From NCBI GenBank assembly GCA_950097015.1, contig CATNEN010000038.1, positions 10,350,001 to 10,414,000 of the forward strand: a stretch of DNA of 64,000 bases. The letters run 5' to 3'. A model generated the notes under the pieces. The model worked only from the letters and a program-made list of their open reading frames with translations, was not told the origin of the DNA and searched no databases. Position numbers and translations under genes: made by a program. This stretch comes from Macrostomum hystrix (Eukaryota; Platyhelminthes; Macrostomidae). Positions 23,896-33,433 of the stretch are shown here, piece by piece (position 1 is the stretch's first letter; the number at the start of each line of letters is the position of its first letter).

Positions 23896-24119
23896 GGCGC
23901 AGTTCCTAGTCTCTCCGCTGTGATCCGGGTAGCGTCCGGCTTGAGTCGGTGAGTAACCAGTGAGCTTTATTTGTTGAGCATAGTACTGCAAATGGCCTTA
24001 TTATAAGCCATGAAGCAATTGTTGTAAATAAGCCAATAAGAAGTCTAACTGCATTTTCTAACCAACTAGCAGCTTTTCTAATCCCTAGCCTCAAGTTTAC
24101 AAAATATATACCAATTTGA

Positions 24120-24618
24120 AAGAGAGGAAGACAGAGGGGTAGAAAGAGAGGAAGACAGAGGGGTAGAAAGAGTGGAAGACAGAGGGGTAGAAAGAGAGGA
24201 AGACAGAGGGTTAGAAAGAGTGGAAGACAGAGGGGTAGAAAGCGAGGAAGACAGAGGGGTAGAAAGAGTGGAAGACAGAGGGGTAGAAAGAGAGGAAGAC
24301 AGAGGGGTAGAAAGAGTGGAAGACAGAGGGGTAGAAAGAGAGGAAGACAGAGGGGTAGAAAGAGAGGAAGACAGAGGGGTAGAAAGAGAGGAAGACAGAG
24401 AGGTAAAAAGAGAGGAAGACAGGGGTAGAAAGAGTGGAAGACAGAGTGGTAGAAAGCGAGGAAGACAGAGGTGTAGAAAGCGAAAACGACAGAGGGGCAG
24501 AAAGAGAGGAAGACAGAGGGGTAGAAAGAGAAGAAGACATAGGGGGTAGAAAGAGTGGAAGACATAGGGGGTAGAAAGAGCGGAAGACAGAGTGGTAGAC
24601 AGAGGAAGACAGAGGGGT
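24120..24618. repeat. 24-bp purine-rich minisatellite
   Basis: Unit GAAAGAGAGGAAGACAGAGG plus GGTA, 24 bp, with alternating AGAG and AGTG forms, about 20 copies. It lies in the 0.96-kb space between the divergent starts of the GPCR (-) and the membrane protein gene (+). Long ORFs on both strands arise because the unit is a multiple of three. Confidence 0.95.
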
Positions 24619-24857
24619 AAGCATGGCATTTTGACGTTAAAATCGAGCTATAAAAAGAACAAATGTTCTATGCATGGCGAATGCGAATACTGATGCTAAA
24701 TAAAGAATTAGTTCTTCTTGTTAACATAAGTACCATAGAAGTTGGTGTCTTTTCAAGACCGGTTCGCAATTATTCAAAAACATTAAATAACAAGACTGCG
24801 TTTTATAAAGTTTAGATTTTAAAAGTACTTTAACTCTGGTCGGACGCTGGATCTCGC

Positions 24858-27800
24858 ATGGAAACTAATCGGTTGGATCCGGAGAATTTCGGTCACGAGT
24901 CGAGGATCACCTCTAGAACCAGACGCTCCCTGCAGCTGCATCGGGATCTGCTGCAAGCCAGGAGCCTGCTAGGGACCCGGTCTTGTTTCCTCTTTGGCGA
25001 CAGTGAGGCCTGTGCATGAGAGAAGGGCGGAGGGAAGGGGAGAGAAAAGAGAGAAAAATAGCGGAAAGAATAGAGAGAGAAGAGAAGAGAGGAAGGTGGG
25101 AGAGAATGGAAGATAGATAAGGGAAAAGAGAAGGGAGAGAATGGGAGAGAGAGAATGGGAGAAAGAGAAGGGAAGTGAGAAGGGGAGATAATGGGAGAAA
25201 GAGAAGGGAAGTGAGAAGGGAAGAGAGAATTAGAGAAAAAGGGGGGAGAGAATAGGAGAGAGAAGGGGGAGAAATTGGGAGAGAGAATGGGAGAGAGAGA
25301 AGGGAAGAGAGAATTGGAGAAAAAGGGGGGGAGAGAAGGGGGACAGAATGGAAGAAAAAGGGGGACAGAATGGAAGAAAAAGGGGGAGAGAATGGGAGAA
25401 AAAGGGGGAGAGAATGGGAGAAAAAGGGGGAGAGAATGGAAGAGAGAAAGGAAGAGAATGGGAGAGAGAAGGGGGAAAGAATCGGAGAAAAAAGGGGGAG
25501 AGAATAGGAGAAAAAGGGGGGGAGAGAATGGGAGAAAAAGGGGGGAAAGAATCGGAGAAAAAGGGGGGAGAGAATAGGAGAGAGAGAAGGAGGAGAATGG
25601 AGAGACAATGGCGGAGAGTAGATGCAGAAAAGTGAAGGATTGTCGTCCCTTTTGATTGAGTGCTTGAATTCCCTCATGCAACATCGACTACATTAGGCAC
25701 AATTGACACATAATTTAATTATAAAATCTTCTTTTAAATCACTTTTCCTTAAACTCAGATGCCACGGAGACTGATGAGCAGCGACAGGAGTATTTATTGC
25801 AAACTAAAAGCAATTTTGAGAGCAATGTGACCGAAAGTTTTTGTCACACCAGCCAGTTAAACGAGCCCACGACTTTTCTAGAAGGCTCCGGCCGATCTCG
25901 CCAGTGCGCCGAGGATTTGAAAGTGTTCGACTTTGTCGACTCCACCAAGCAGCTGATCCTGAAGGGCTGGAACAGTCGACAGTTTAGGCGACACAAACTA
26001 GCGACCTACAACTGGTCTTACAGGGCGCCACAGCCACTGATGGACAGCAGATACTTCAGCCGCATCGCTGCCAAAGATATCTGCGAGCCTGCCGTCCTGA
26101 CCGCCGCCACCATGAACAGCGGTCAGTGTGCCAGACTGTCAGTGCGTCAGTGTCAGTGTGTCAGTGTCAGTGTGCCAGACTGTCAGTGTGTCAGTGTCAC
26201 TGTGTCAGTGTCAGTGTGTCAGACTGTCAGTGTGTCAGTGTCACTGTGTCAGTGTCACTGTGTCAGTGTCAGTGTGTCAGTGTCAGTGTGTCAGTGTCAG
26301 TGTGCCAGACAGTCCGTGCGTCAGATTGTCAGATTATTAGACTGTCAGTGTGTCAGACTGTCAATGTGTCAGACTGTCAATGTGTCAGACCTTGTCAATG
26401 TGTCAGACTGTCAATGTGTCAGACCTTGTCAATGTGTCAGACTGTCAGTGTTTCAGACTATCAGTGTATCAGACTGTCAGTGTGTCAGACTGTCAATGTG
26501 TCAGACTGTCAGTGTGTCAGACTGTCAATGTGTCAGACCTTGTCAGTGTGTCAGACCTTGTCAATGTGTCAGACTATCAGTGTATCAGACTGTCAGTGTG
26601 TCAGACTGTCAATGTGTCAGACTGTCAATGTGTCAGACTGTCAGTATGTCAGACCTTGTCAATGTGTCAGACCTTGTCAGTGTGTCAGACTGTCAGTGTG
26701 TCAGCTTTTAATTCAGACATCCACCAGGCCAGTATAATAATTGTTTTGAAATCCCAGGTGTCAGCATTTTCACGCCAAAGTATGGCGTCTCGGCCAGGAA
26801 CACAGTGCTAGAGAATTGCGGCATTCTCTTCTTCACCAAAGATATTGGCTTCGACTACAAGCTGACCCTGCGCCACATGCGCGACTCGCACCCTAAGCTG
26901 CTGTCTAGCCGATACTACGTGCCCTTCCTGACCTTCGTGCGTGCTCTGCGACAGAACCGGGTTGAGCGTGACCAGCCAAGGTAGGCTAGGGTTGTTCGAG
27001 TGTTAGATGCAGGTGTTAGACTGTTATTTACAGGTGTTCGAGTGTTATATTTGGTCTGGTGAAGTGTTGGATTAGGTTATTCGACTGTTCTACTAGATAT
27101 GATTTGGTTCTACTAGGTATGATTTGGTTCTACTAGATATGATTTGGTTCTACTAGATATGATTTGGTTCTACTAGGTATGATTTGGTTCTACTAGATAT
27201 GATTTGGTTCTACTAGATATGATTTGGTTCTACTAGATATGATTTGGTTCTACTAGATATGATTTGGTTCTACTAGATATGATTTGGTTCTACTAGATAT
27301 GATTTGGTTCTACTAGATATGATTTGGTTCTACTAGATATGATTTGGTTCTACTAGATATGATTTGGTTCTACTAGATATAGAATTTTAGATTTTTAGAT
27401 TTTTGTGTTCGAATGTATTTAACTGTTAGACATTAGTGTTCATTTGACAAAAAGATATGGGTGTTATAGTGTTAGACATGGGAGCTCTACTGTTAGATTT
27501 GGGGTTCCACTGTTAGATTTGGGGTTCCACTGTTAGATTTGGGGTTCCACTGTTAGATTTGGGGTTATACTGTTAGATTTTGGGTTATACTGTTAGATTT
27601 GGGGTTCCACTGTTAGATTTGGGGTTCCACTGTTAGATTTGGGGTTATACTGTTAGATTTGGGGTTATACTGTTAGATTTGGGGTTATACTGTTAGATTT
27701 TGGGTTATACTGTTAGATTTGGGGTTCCACTGTTAGATTTGTGGGTTCTACTGTTAGATATGGAGGTTCTACTGTTAGATATGGGGGTTCTACTGTTAGA

Positions 27801-28143
27801 TTCGGGTTTTCCAGTGTTAGACAGTGACTCTTCTGTGCTAGGGACAAGTGTTACATTTAGCATAGGAAATAAAAGCATTCATTTAAGTACGAGGCTCTTA
27901 GATCAGTCAGTCGGAATGCAACTATAGATTATAAATCGACCACCTACCAGGCGAGTCAACACCCGAAACCTGATTCGCGGCACTGGCTGGCTGTTGCTGA
28001 TTATCATGCTGTTGATATTCTTAATATTCATCCTGGAGGAACCGCACAAGTTGTCAAAGCAAGAGCAAAAGAAAAATTTTCTCTTGATCATAATGATAAG
28101 TGCCCCGCTGCTGGCTTTCCTGCTCGGATTCAGCAGCAGCTAA
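24858..28143 (+). CDS. Unknown protein with two C-terminal membrane segments
   Basis: I do not recognise the family. Four exons: 24858-25002, 25759-26121, 26758-26980 and 27951-28143. Phases 1, 1 and 2 agree at all junctions and give 307 residues. The first 50 residues are basic; exon 2 is hydrophilic with an aromatic/basic stretch ([18 protein letters not shown]). Exon 3 has [19 protein letters not shown] and [15 protein letters not shown]. The last exon encodes a hydrophobic segment ([17 protein letters not shown]), a charged loop of about 15 residues ([13 protein letters not shown]) and a second hydrophobic segment ([19 protein letters not shown]). This would form a C-terminal hairpin anchor in a cell membrane. 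No signal peptide is seen. Every intron contains tandem repeats. Exon 1 is the least secure part; it rests on an open frame and matching phase. Confidence 0.7.
25018..25640. repeat. Purine-rich (GA)-type tract in intron 1
   Basis: About 620 bp in which almost every plus-strand base is A or G, broken by scattered single T, C or TGG. It is an irregular array of GAGAGAATGGGAGAAAAAGG-like units. It starts about 15 bp after the splice donor at 25003 and produces spurious long ORFs on both strands. Confidence 0.95.
26122..26710. repeat. Minisatellite CAGTGTGTCAGACTGT containing the splice donor
   Basis: Units of about 12-17 bp combine GTCAGTGTGTCAGACT, GTCAATGTGTCAGACT and CTTGTCAATGTGTC. The 5' splice donor of exon 2 (GTCAGTGTG at 26122) is itself the first unit, so dozens of near-identical donor-like sites follow it inside the intron. 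Confidence 0.9.
27078..27378. repeat. 20-bp minisatellite in intron 3, first array
   Basis: Unit TACTAGATATGATTTGGTTC, about 15 copies, nearly perfect with an occasional TAGGTAT variant. Confidence 0.97.
27475..27830. repeat. 20-bp minisatellite in intron 3, second array
   Basis: Unit TGTTAGATTTGGGGTTCCAC with a TTATAC variant, about 16 copies, becoming degenerate toward 27830. It is unrelated to the 20-bp array just upstream in the same intron. Confidence 0.95.
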
Positions 28144-29351
28144 CAGTGATCAGTTTGCTAGCGAAATTTCCACGCTAGCTTTGCCCTGGGGAAAAACCAC
28201 GGGGTATTTCTAATACAAACTGCTTACTTCACGATAAATCCCAAACAGAATCACTGATTTTCGTGAAATTCCACCATTTGAATCGACCCCATGGTAATAC
28301 CCAGTGGTATTTCGACTGTTAATCGATTATCGATCAACAAAGACAGACTGTAGTTGCTTTGCATCGGGGAATTTCCCCAAGAGACATTGTTACGGAAGAT
28401 TCCCATTTTAAACGTTTCAAAACTTGTGAAAAAATATATAGAAAACAACAAACAGAGAAGCCATTGCATTTGCCTCTGTGCACTCTGATTAGTGCGAGAC
28501 CGCAACAAGAACGTGAGAAAATTTATTTGTTTAATCAATTTAACAACATTCACTATCTGTACTTACCCCTAATCTCTGTGTTTGTTTACGCTTGTGCGCA
28601 CTCTTATAGTACTTTCTCCTCTCTCCCTCTATCAGTTTAACTTCTGTGCTAACTTTCACTTCTCTTTCCTCTCCCTCTTCTCTGATTGGCTAGCTGCTCG
28701 CCTCTCTTTCCTCACCTCATCCTTTTCAGCTCTTACCCTCTGACCCGTCCTCAATCGTGTTACCCTTCTGCCCCTTCCTTATCTATCGGTTAATGTATTT
28801 GATTCTCGGCCTTGAGGGTTTCTGCTTGCCGTTTTTCGATTCGTTCAGCGCCGTAAAGACTGGCTCTTACTGCGAGTGAAGACTTACGAGTAATTTGTTT
28901 GAAGAAGTCACTACAGTAAATTTAAAGAGCTTTATGCTTTACTGTTGCTTGGCTTGTTAGCAAAACAATTAAAATAATTTTACAAAGGTGGATGAGAAAG
29001 CAAAATATCAAAAAGTACTTGTATAAGAAAAAAGTTACAAATTGTAAGGAAAATAGCAAAAACAATCTATGCAAGACCATTGAGACCGATTTCAAAAAAG
29101 ATTAGTTATTTAATATCGATTAGAATTACAGCAACTTTGTACCGAATCAGAATTTTACCCTGTTTGTGGCCATGGCCATATTCCAACACTGAATTTGTAG
29201 TCTTCAGTAAAGCACAGACTTTTCGGTGATTTGAAATTTCGGAATTATTCGGCGGCAACCATTCTGAATTCGGACCTACACACTGATGCTTTGAGACGAA
29301 AAAAATGAATCAATGCCGAGTTGAAAGCTGCGAGCAGTTACCACACAGGAG
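28144..29351. other. Convergent intergenic region, no gene seen
   Basis: The space between the stops of the membrane protein gene (+) and the coiled-coil gene (-). A pyrimidine-rich segment at about 28595-28800 includes a 45-bp block (CTCTGATTGGCTAGCTGCTC and flank) that recurs with few changes at 29811-29860, inside an intron of the coiled-coil gene. Otherwise unremarkable AT-rich DNA. Confidence 0.5.
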
Positions 29352-31576
29352 TCAGGGGTGTCTCACTGACGGATGGCCGCCAACGCGACCCTCCTGCACC
29401 ATGACCTGCGCGTCCCAGGCGTTGGCGCCGCGGAAGTCTTCGGCGGTGAGCCGGTCAGGATGGTCCGGCACTGGGGCGGACGCGGCGCTCAGCTCAACCA
29501 AGGTGCGGCGCAGCGTCTTCAGGTGGGCGACGCGCGAGTATGCCTCCTTGAGCCTGTCGTTCATTTCGGCCAGGACGTGGGCGTCGATAACCGCTCGCTG
29601 GACGGACATCTCCGCCTGTCGACGATCCCGCTGTTCCTGCATGTAGCGCTGGACTGATTCGCGAGCCTCGTGCTGCGCCTCCAGCTCCGAACGGGCCAGC
29701 TCACGATTGGCCAGCTGGTGAGCGTCCCGGATCGACTGTTCAGCCGGAAGGAGGTTCAAAGTGAGATTCGATTTCAATTACGCACATCATACCCTCCCTC
29801 CACTTCCTCGTCTCTGATTGGTTAGCTGCTCGTCTCTCTTTCCTCACCACACCTCACCCCAAGATCAGCACCTGAAAGTCGTGCCGCTTCAGCGCGGTCC
29901 CAATAGAATTCTGCTGCGCCGCGAAGCCGATGGCGAAAGCGCGGTCGGCGCGCTGCTTCTGGCGCTGCATCGCCCGGACGCTGCGTTTGCGCGCGTCGGC
30001 GCCGGCTTCGCGCCGTTCGGCCCTGTGCACTCTGTCGAATTCGCGTTCAACTCGCGCGACGCGTTCGGCCTCGATAGCTCTGGCGGCGGTACGCTTCTCG
30101 GAGCGCCATGCGGCCACGTTGAGCTTGGCACGTTCGCGCTCGGTCTGCACTATTAGAGCGCGCTCGGCCAGGTCGAGTGCGCGACGCTCGCGTTCCAGGT
30201 CCTCCTCCAGGCGAGCCCATCGGGTCAGCGCGGCAGTGCTCATGGTGCCCTGAGTAGGCCGGTGTGCATTGTGCGGTAACAAACTGACAGATGGCAAGGC
30301 TATACATGCAGCCAGTGGCACAGCCGCTAGCTAACTAACTTCACCTACCTGTCCGCGCCGCATCAGATGCCAGTCATTGTGAGTAGGCGCCGGCACGGAC
30401 AGCGAAGCGGTGGCCACAGCCGCTAGTGCCTGGTGATAGTCCAGCTCGGCGTCCCGCGCAAAGCGTGCGTCCTTTGCCCGACCCAGCACCATCTGGGCGT
30501 AGGCGTCCAGCAGCTGCACCGGCTCCGACTGGCCCGTCAGCTCCAGCCTGATCAGCCAGGATAAAACAAGGGCGAGAGTTTAATTAACTTCGTAATCTGT
30601 CTGATTTCTTGCTTTAGACGCTAATCGGCTGAGTTGTCTAAATCTCAAACTGAAAGGTCATGAGCTCGAATCCTCGGCGAGGCCACATTAATTCGGGAGA
30701 GAAGGCTCGGGGGGCTTGTCGTGAAATTTATGCCAACAGCCTCTCTACATATTATGAATTTTTTGCTCATTTTGTACCAAAATATTATTGTTATTAAATA
30801 TGTAAAATTACGAAATAAAAAACCAGAGGTGGGAACACAGACAACATTGTGACAATCGTGCGTGATTTTCATGTCAAGCAGTACAACAAAAAACTCCGAT
30901 TCAGTTTCTGCAAAAAGAATGATAAAAATTTTGAAAAAAAACTGCGACGAACTACAAAGAAGTGAAAGCCAAGTTTAGTAAAGGTGTCTGCAATAGATTT
31001 TTTCGCGATTCTGTCGACAATTCACAAAAAGGTGACAAAAAATTATCTAAAAAGTACACGAGAGTACTCAATACTCAAACTAAGGCTACACGAGTACAGT
31101 GCTGCAGAGTGCACAATGAGCTATAATCCCGATTTACCCTGAGTAACCTCGACGAACTGGACTCAGACTGTCAGTGCTGACCTCTCTGGGTCGATTTGAA
31201 TTTTCTGATTTCGTATTTTCATGGCTGAAAATGGTTTTCAAATCGGTGCCAGTATAAACTTGCTTTTTAAATCTTACCTTGCTCCTATATTGATAAAACT
31301 ATCTTAACAGAAGTATGTGCTCATATATTCTATATTGGCTGTTCGAATGTTCGTTCAGTGACTCAAATGTGTAAATCGCTGCGTTTGCTAATAAGATCAA
31401 TTTTCATTCCATGTCAATCAACCTTCCTCGTGTCTGCTAGAACTAGTGAAAGCTCTCCAATTTTACCTGGCACCTGCTGTTTGAGCAGCCTTCGCCGACA
31501 ATAGATCAATCGGTTTAAACAGTTCGGTGGACTCGTGACTCCAGTGCCGAGTGCTCTCGCGTGACTTTGTGCTCAT
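29352..31576 (-). CDS. Coiled-coil protein, possibly ciliary
   Basis: The family is not recognised with certainty. Four exons: 31576-31467, 30547-30349, 30249-29872 and 29735-29352. Phases 2, 0 and 0 agree and give 356 residues. The N-terminus is MSTKSREST; exon 2 contains LLDAYAQMVLGRAKDARF and THNDWHLMRRGQ. Exons 3 and 4 are almost entirely long charged helices rich in Arg, Glu and Ala (LEEDLERERRALDLAERAL; RYMQEQRDRRQAEMS). Composition resembles axonemal coiled-coil proteins, but that is a composition argument only. A GTGAGA donor-like site at 29363 lies 12 nt before the chosen stop, so another exon further left cannot be excluded. The first exon rests on a good ATG and a matching AG|GTAAAA donor. 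Confidence 0.7.
30600..30735 (+). mobile_element. Diverged SINE family B fragment
   Basis: A tRNA-like head (GAGCTCGAATCCTCGGCGAG) followed by the family B body start (GCCACATTAATTCGGGAGAG, GGGGGCTTGTCGTGAAATTT), then decay. It lies in intron 1 of the coiled-coil gene. Confidence 0.65.
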
Positions 31577-31749
31577 CCTTCGACGAGCGGAATTAGCAGA
31601 GGGTAACAGAAAGTCTCAGTTTAGAGAAGTTTTGGCAGTTAAGGCTGCTTCAACCAAGAACTCAATATAATCATACTTTATGTTTACAATTTGGGTAACA
31701 GAAAAAATTTACTGTGGCGTTTTTTCTTTAAGAAGCAGAATTTAGGCTT

Positions 31750-32109
31750 AAAATAATAATAATTGCAGGAGGGCTGCGGGCAATGGCACATCATTTAGTG
31801 ACACTGGACCAGCAGCCAGCGAGGAGGCAATTCTGCCCATTTTGCTGACTCCTGAGCACACACGCACACAGATCTTTACGCAGGCACACGCTAACACAGG
31901 TGTGTACATCTGCCCTGACTTTCTCATTGTCAAGCAGTGTACACTTCACTGTGCCTTGGAGGTTGGCCCTTAAGGGCGTGAATTGCACGACAAGCCCCCA
32001 AGCCTTCTCTCCGCGGCTGCGCCCCAAATAAATGTGGCCTCGCCGTGGAATCGAACTTAGGGACCTTGGTGCGAGAGGCAAACGCGTTAACCGCTCTTCC
32101 ACCGACCCC
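31750..32109 (-). mobile_element. tRNA-derived SINE, family B, full length
   Basis: A 360-bp element on the minus strand. The head is GTCGGTGGAAGAGCGGTTAA with B-box AAGTTCGATTCCACGGC. The body contains GGGCAGATGTACACACCTGT and ends in (ATT)n. A perfect 12-bp target duplication GAATTTAGGCTT lies at 31738-31749 and 32110-32121. It is the most complete family B copy in the window. Confidence 0.92.
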
Positions 32110-32131
32110 GAATTTAGGCTTTATTATCTGT

Positions 32132-33210
32132 CTAAATCAAAGTACAAGGGATACTCCAAAAGTTTTGCAATTCGACTATTTTCAGTTGACTATTCAAAAG
32201 TTTCACATCATATTCAAAGTATTCTCCCCGGAATCGCAGACACTTGTGCGCTCGGCCGAGCCATTTGTCCATGAAGCCCTCGAACGCTTCATCCGGGATG
32301 CAGTGAATCGCCTCCATTGCCCCTTGTTCCAGCTCCTCATCAGACTGAAACCTGCGCCCCCTGAGAGACGTTTTGATTTCTGGAAAGAGCCAGAAGTCGC
32401 AGGGGGCCAGGTCTGGTGAGTAGGGCGGGTGTGGCAGCGTTCCGATGCCCTGCTGGTCCAGAAAGGCTTGAGTAGCAGCAGCAGTGTGAGCTGGGGCGTT
32501 GTCGAGATGAAGCTTTCGCCCTCGCATTCCGTCCTTGGAGCCCGCTGTGTCACGCTGTCGATAACAACTGGCAAGCATTCTTCAGTGTACCAACGGGCAG
32601 TCACTGTGGCTTGTCCCTCCAGCTTCACCAACGCCACCAGGCCTTGGGAGTCGAAGAAGATGGCGAATTCATCCGCTTGCCCTGGGACCGGGACCGCCTT
32701 GCTTTCAAGGGTCGCTGACCACCTTCTGGCACCCACTCTGCACTGCTGCGTTTTTTTTCGACGTCATAATGGTACAGGAAAGTTTCGTCACCTGTGATGA
32801 CCTCTGAACGCCGCTGGTGGTTGCCATGCTCGTAGTGATCGATGAGAAAGTGGCAGAACTCCATCCGGGCCTGCTTCTGGGCATTCGTCAGGATGTGGGG
32901 TATCCACCTGGCGCACAGTATCGACTGCAGCCGATCCAATGCCGATATACACAGCGATCATTTCAGCTGTGATTCGTGGGTCTTGCTCGATCAGTTCCTG
33001 CACGGCAGCAATGTTTTCGTCAATCACTGCAGTCGAAGGTCTTCCAGACCGAGGATCATCCGAAAAGTTGATCTTTGTGCACTGAGCTTTCACTTGTGGC
33101 AGTACCAAATCAGTAGCCGATTTTGGTTGAAAATTGAGCTGAGTGCTAAGTACATGTGCCTTGTGCAGTAGATGAATTTTGGCGATCGTATGATGTACGT
33201 AAGTGGTCAA
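32132..33210 (-). pseudogene. Mariner transposase pseudogene (DD34D type)
   Basis: Cut-and-paste transposase remnant. Recognisable segments in order are PRSGRPSTAVIDE (linker after the first helix-turn-helix), IEQDPRITAEMIA, VITGDETFLYHYD (first catalytic Asp), LHLDNAPAHTA (second Asp) and HPPYSPDLAPCDFWLFP (third Asp). The second and third Asp are 34 residues apart, the mariner spacing. The segments are spread over all three minus frames (33210-32788, 32939-32625, 32736-32203, 32578-32132), so at least three frameshifts separate them. The N-terminal helix-turn-helix is poorly preserved. No function is expected. Confidence 0.92.
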
Positions 33211-33233
33211 ATTGCAAAACTTTTGGAGTTTAA
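32151..33233 (-). mobile_element. Mariner-like transposon, dead copy
   Basis: Short inverted ends containing CTCCAAAAGTTTTGCAATT are at about 32153-32171 (plus sense) and, complemented, about 33211-33230. A TA precedes the left end; the right flank reads TTTA. The transposase region between them is on the minus strand in pieces. The 1.1-kb size fits a mariner. Confidence 0.85.
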
Positions 33234-33427
33234 AGTTTAAAGTTTTAAAGTTAAAAGTTAAAAGTTAAAAGTTTTAGCAAGGCATTAGACAGCATAGCGC
33301 AACTCCACTCTTCGGAGCCGTTCAGCCATCGGACCAGACTGACTGGCGGTCTCACTAGTAAATGAATTCAAAAGAATTTTAAGACTGCTAAACAAAAGTG
33401 GGTTTTTTGTTTTCACAAATTAATAAA

Positions 33428-33433
33428 TTTATT
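33428..33433 (-). terminator. AATAAA overlapping the LRRIQ3 stop codon
   Basis: The coding sequence ends in TAATAAA on the minus strand: the hexamer begins at the second base of the stop. If it is used, the 3' UTR is only some 10-30 nt long. Confidence 0.55.

Noticed and set aside
23906-25684. Long LFLPLCLP-, PPFSPILSP- and GGREGGQNG-type ORFs
   Set aside because: Translations of purine-rich tandem arrays on both strands; they lie between or inside introns of real genes.
26126-26811. ORFs rich in Cys/Val/Ser (CQTVSVS repeats)
   Set aside because: Read-through of the intronic minisatellite after the true exon end at 26121.
29818-30253. Plus-strand ORFs over the coiled-coil gene
   Set aside because: Antisense shadows of exon 3; the minus strand has matching splice phases and a clean coiled-coil composition.
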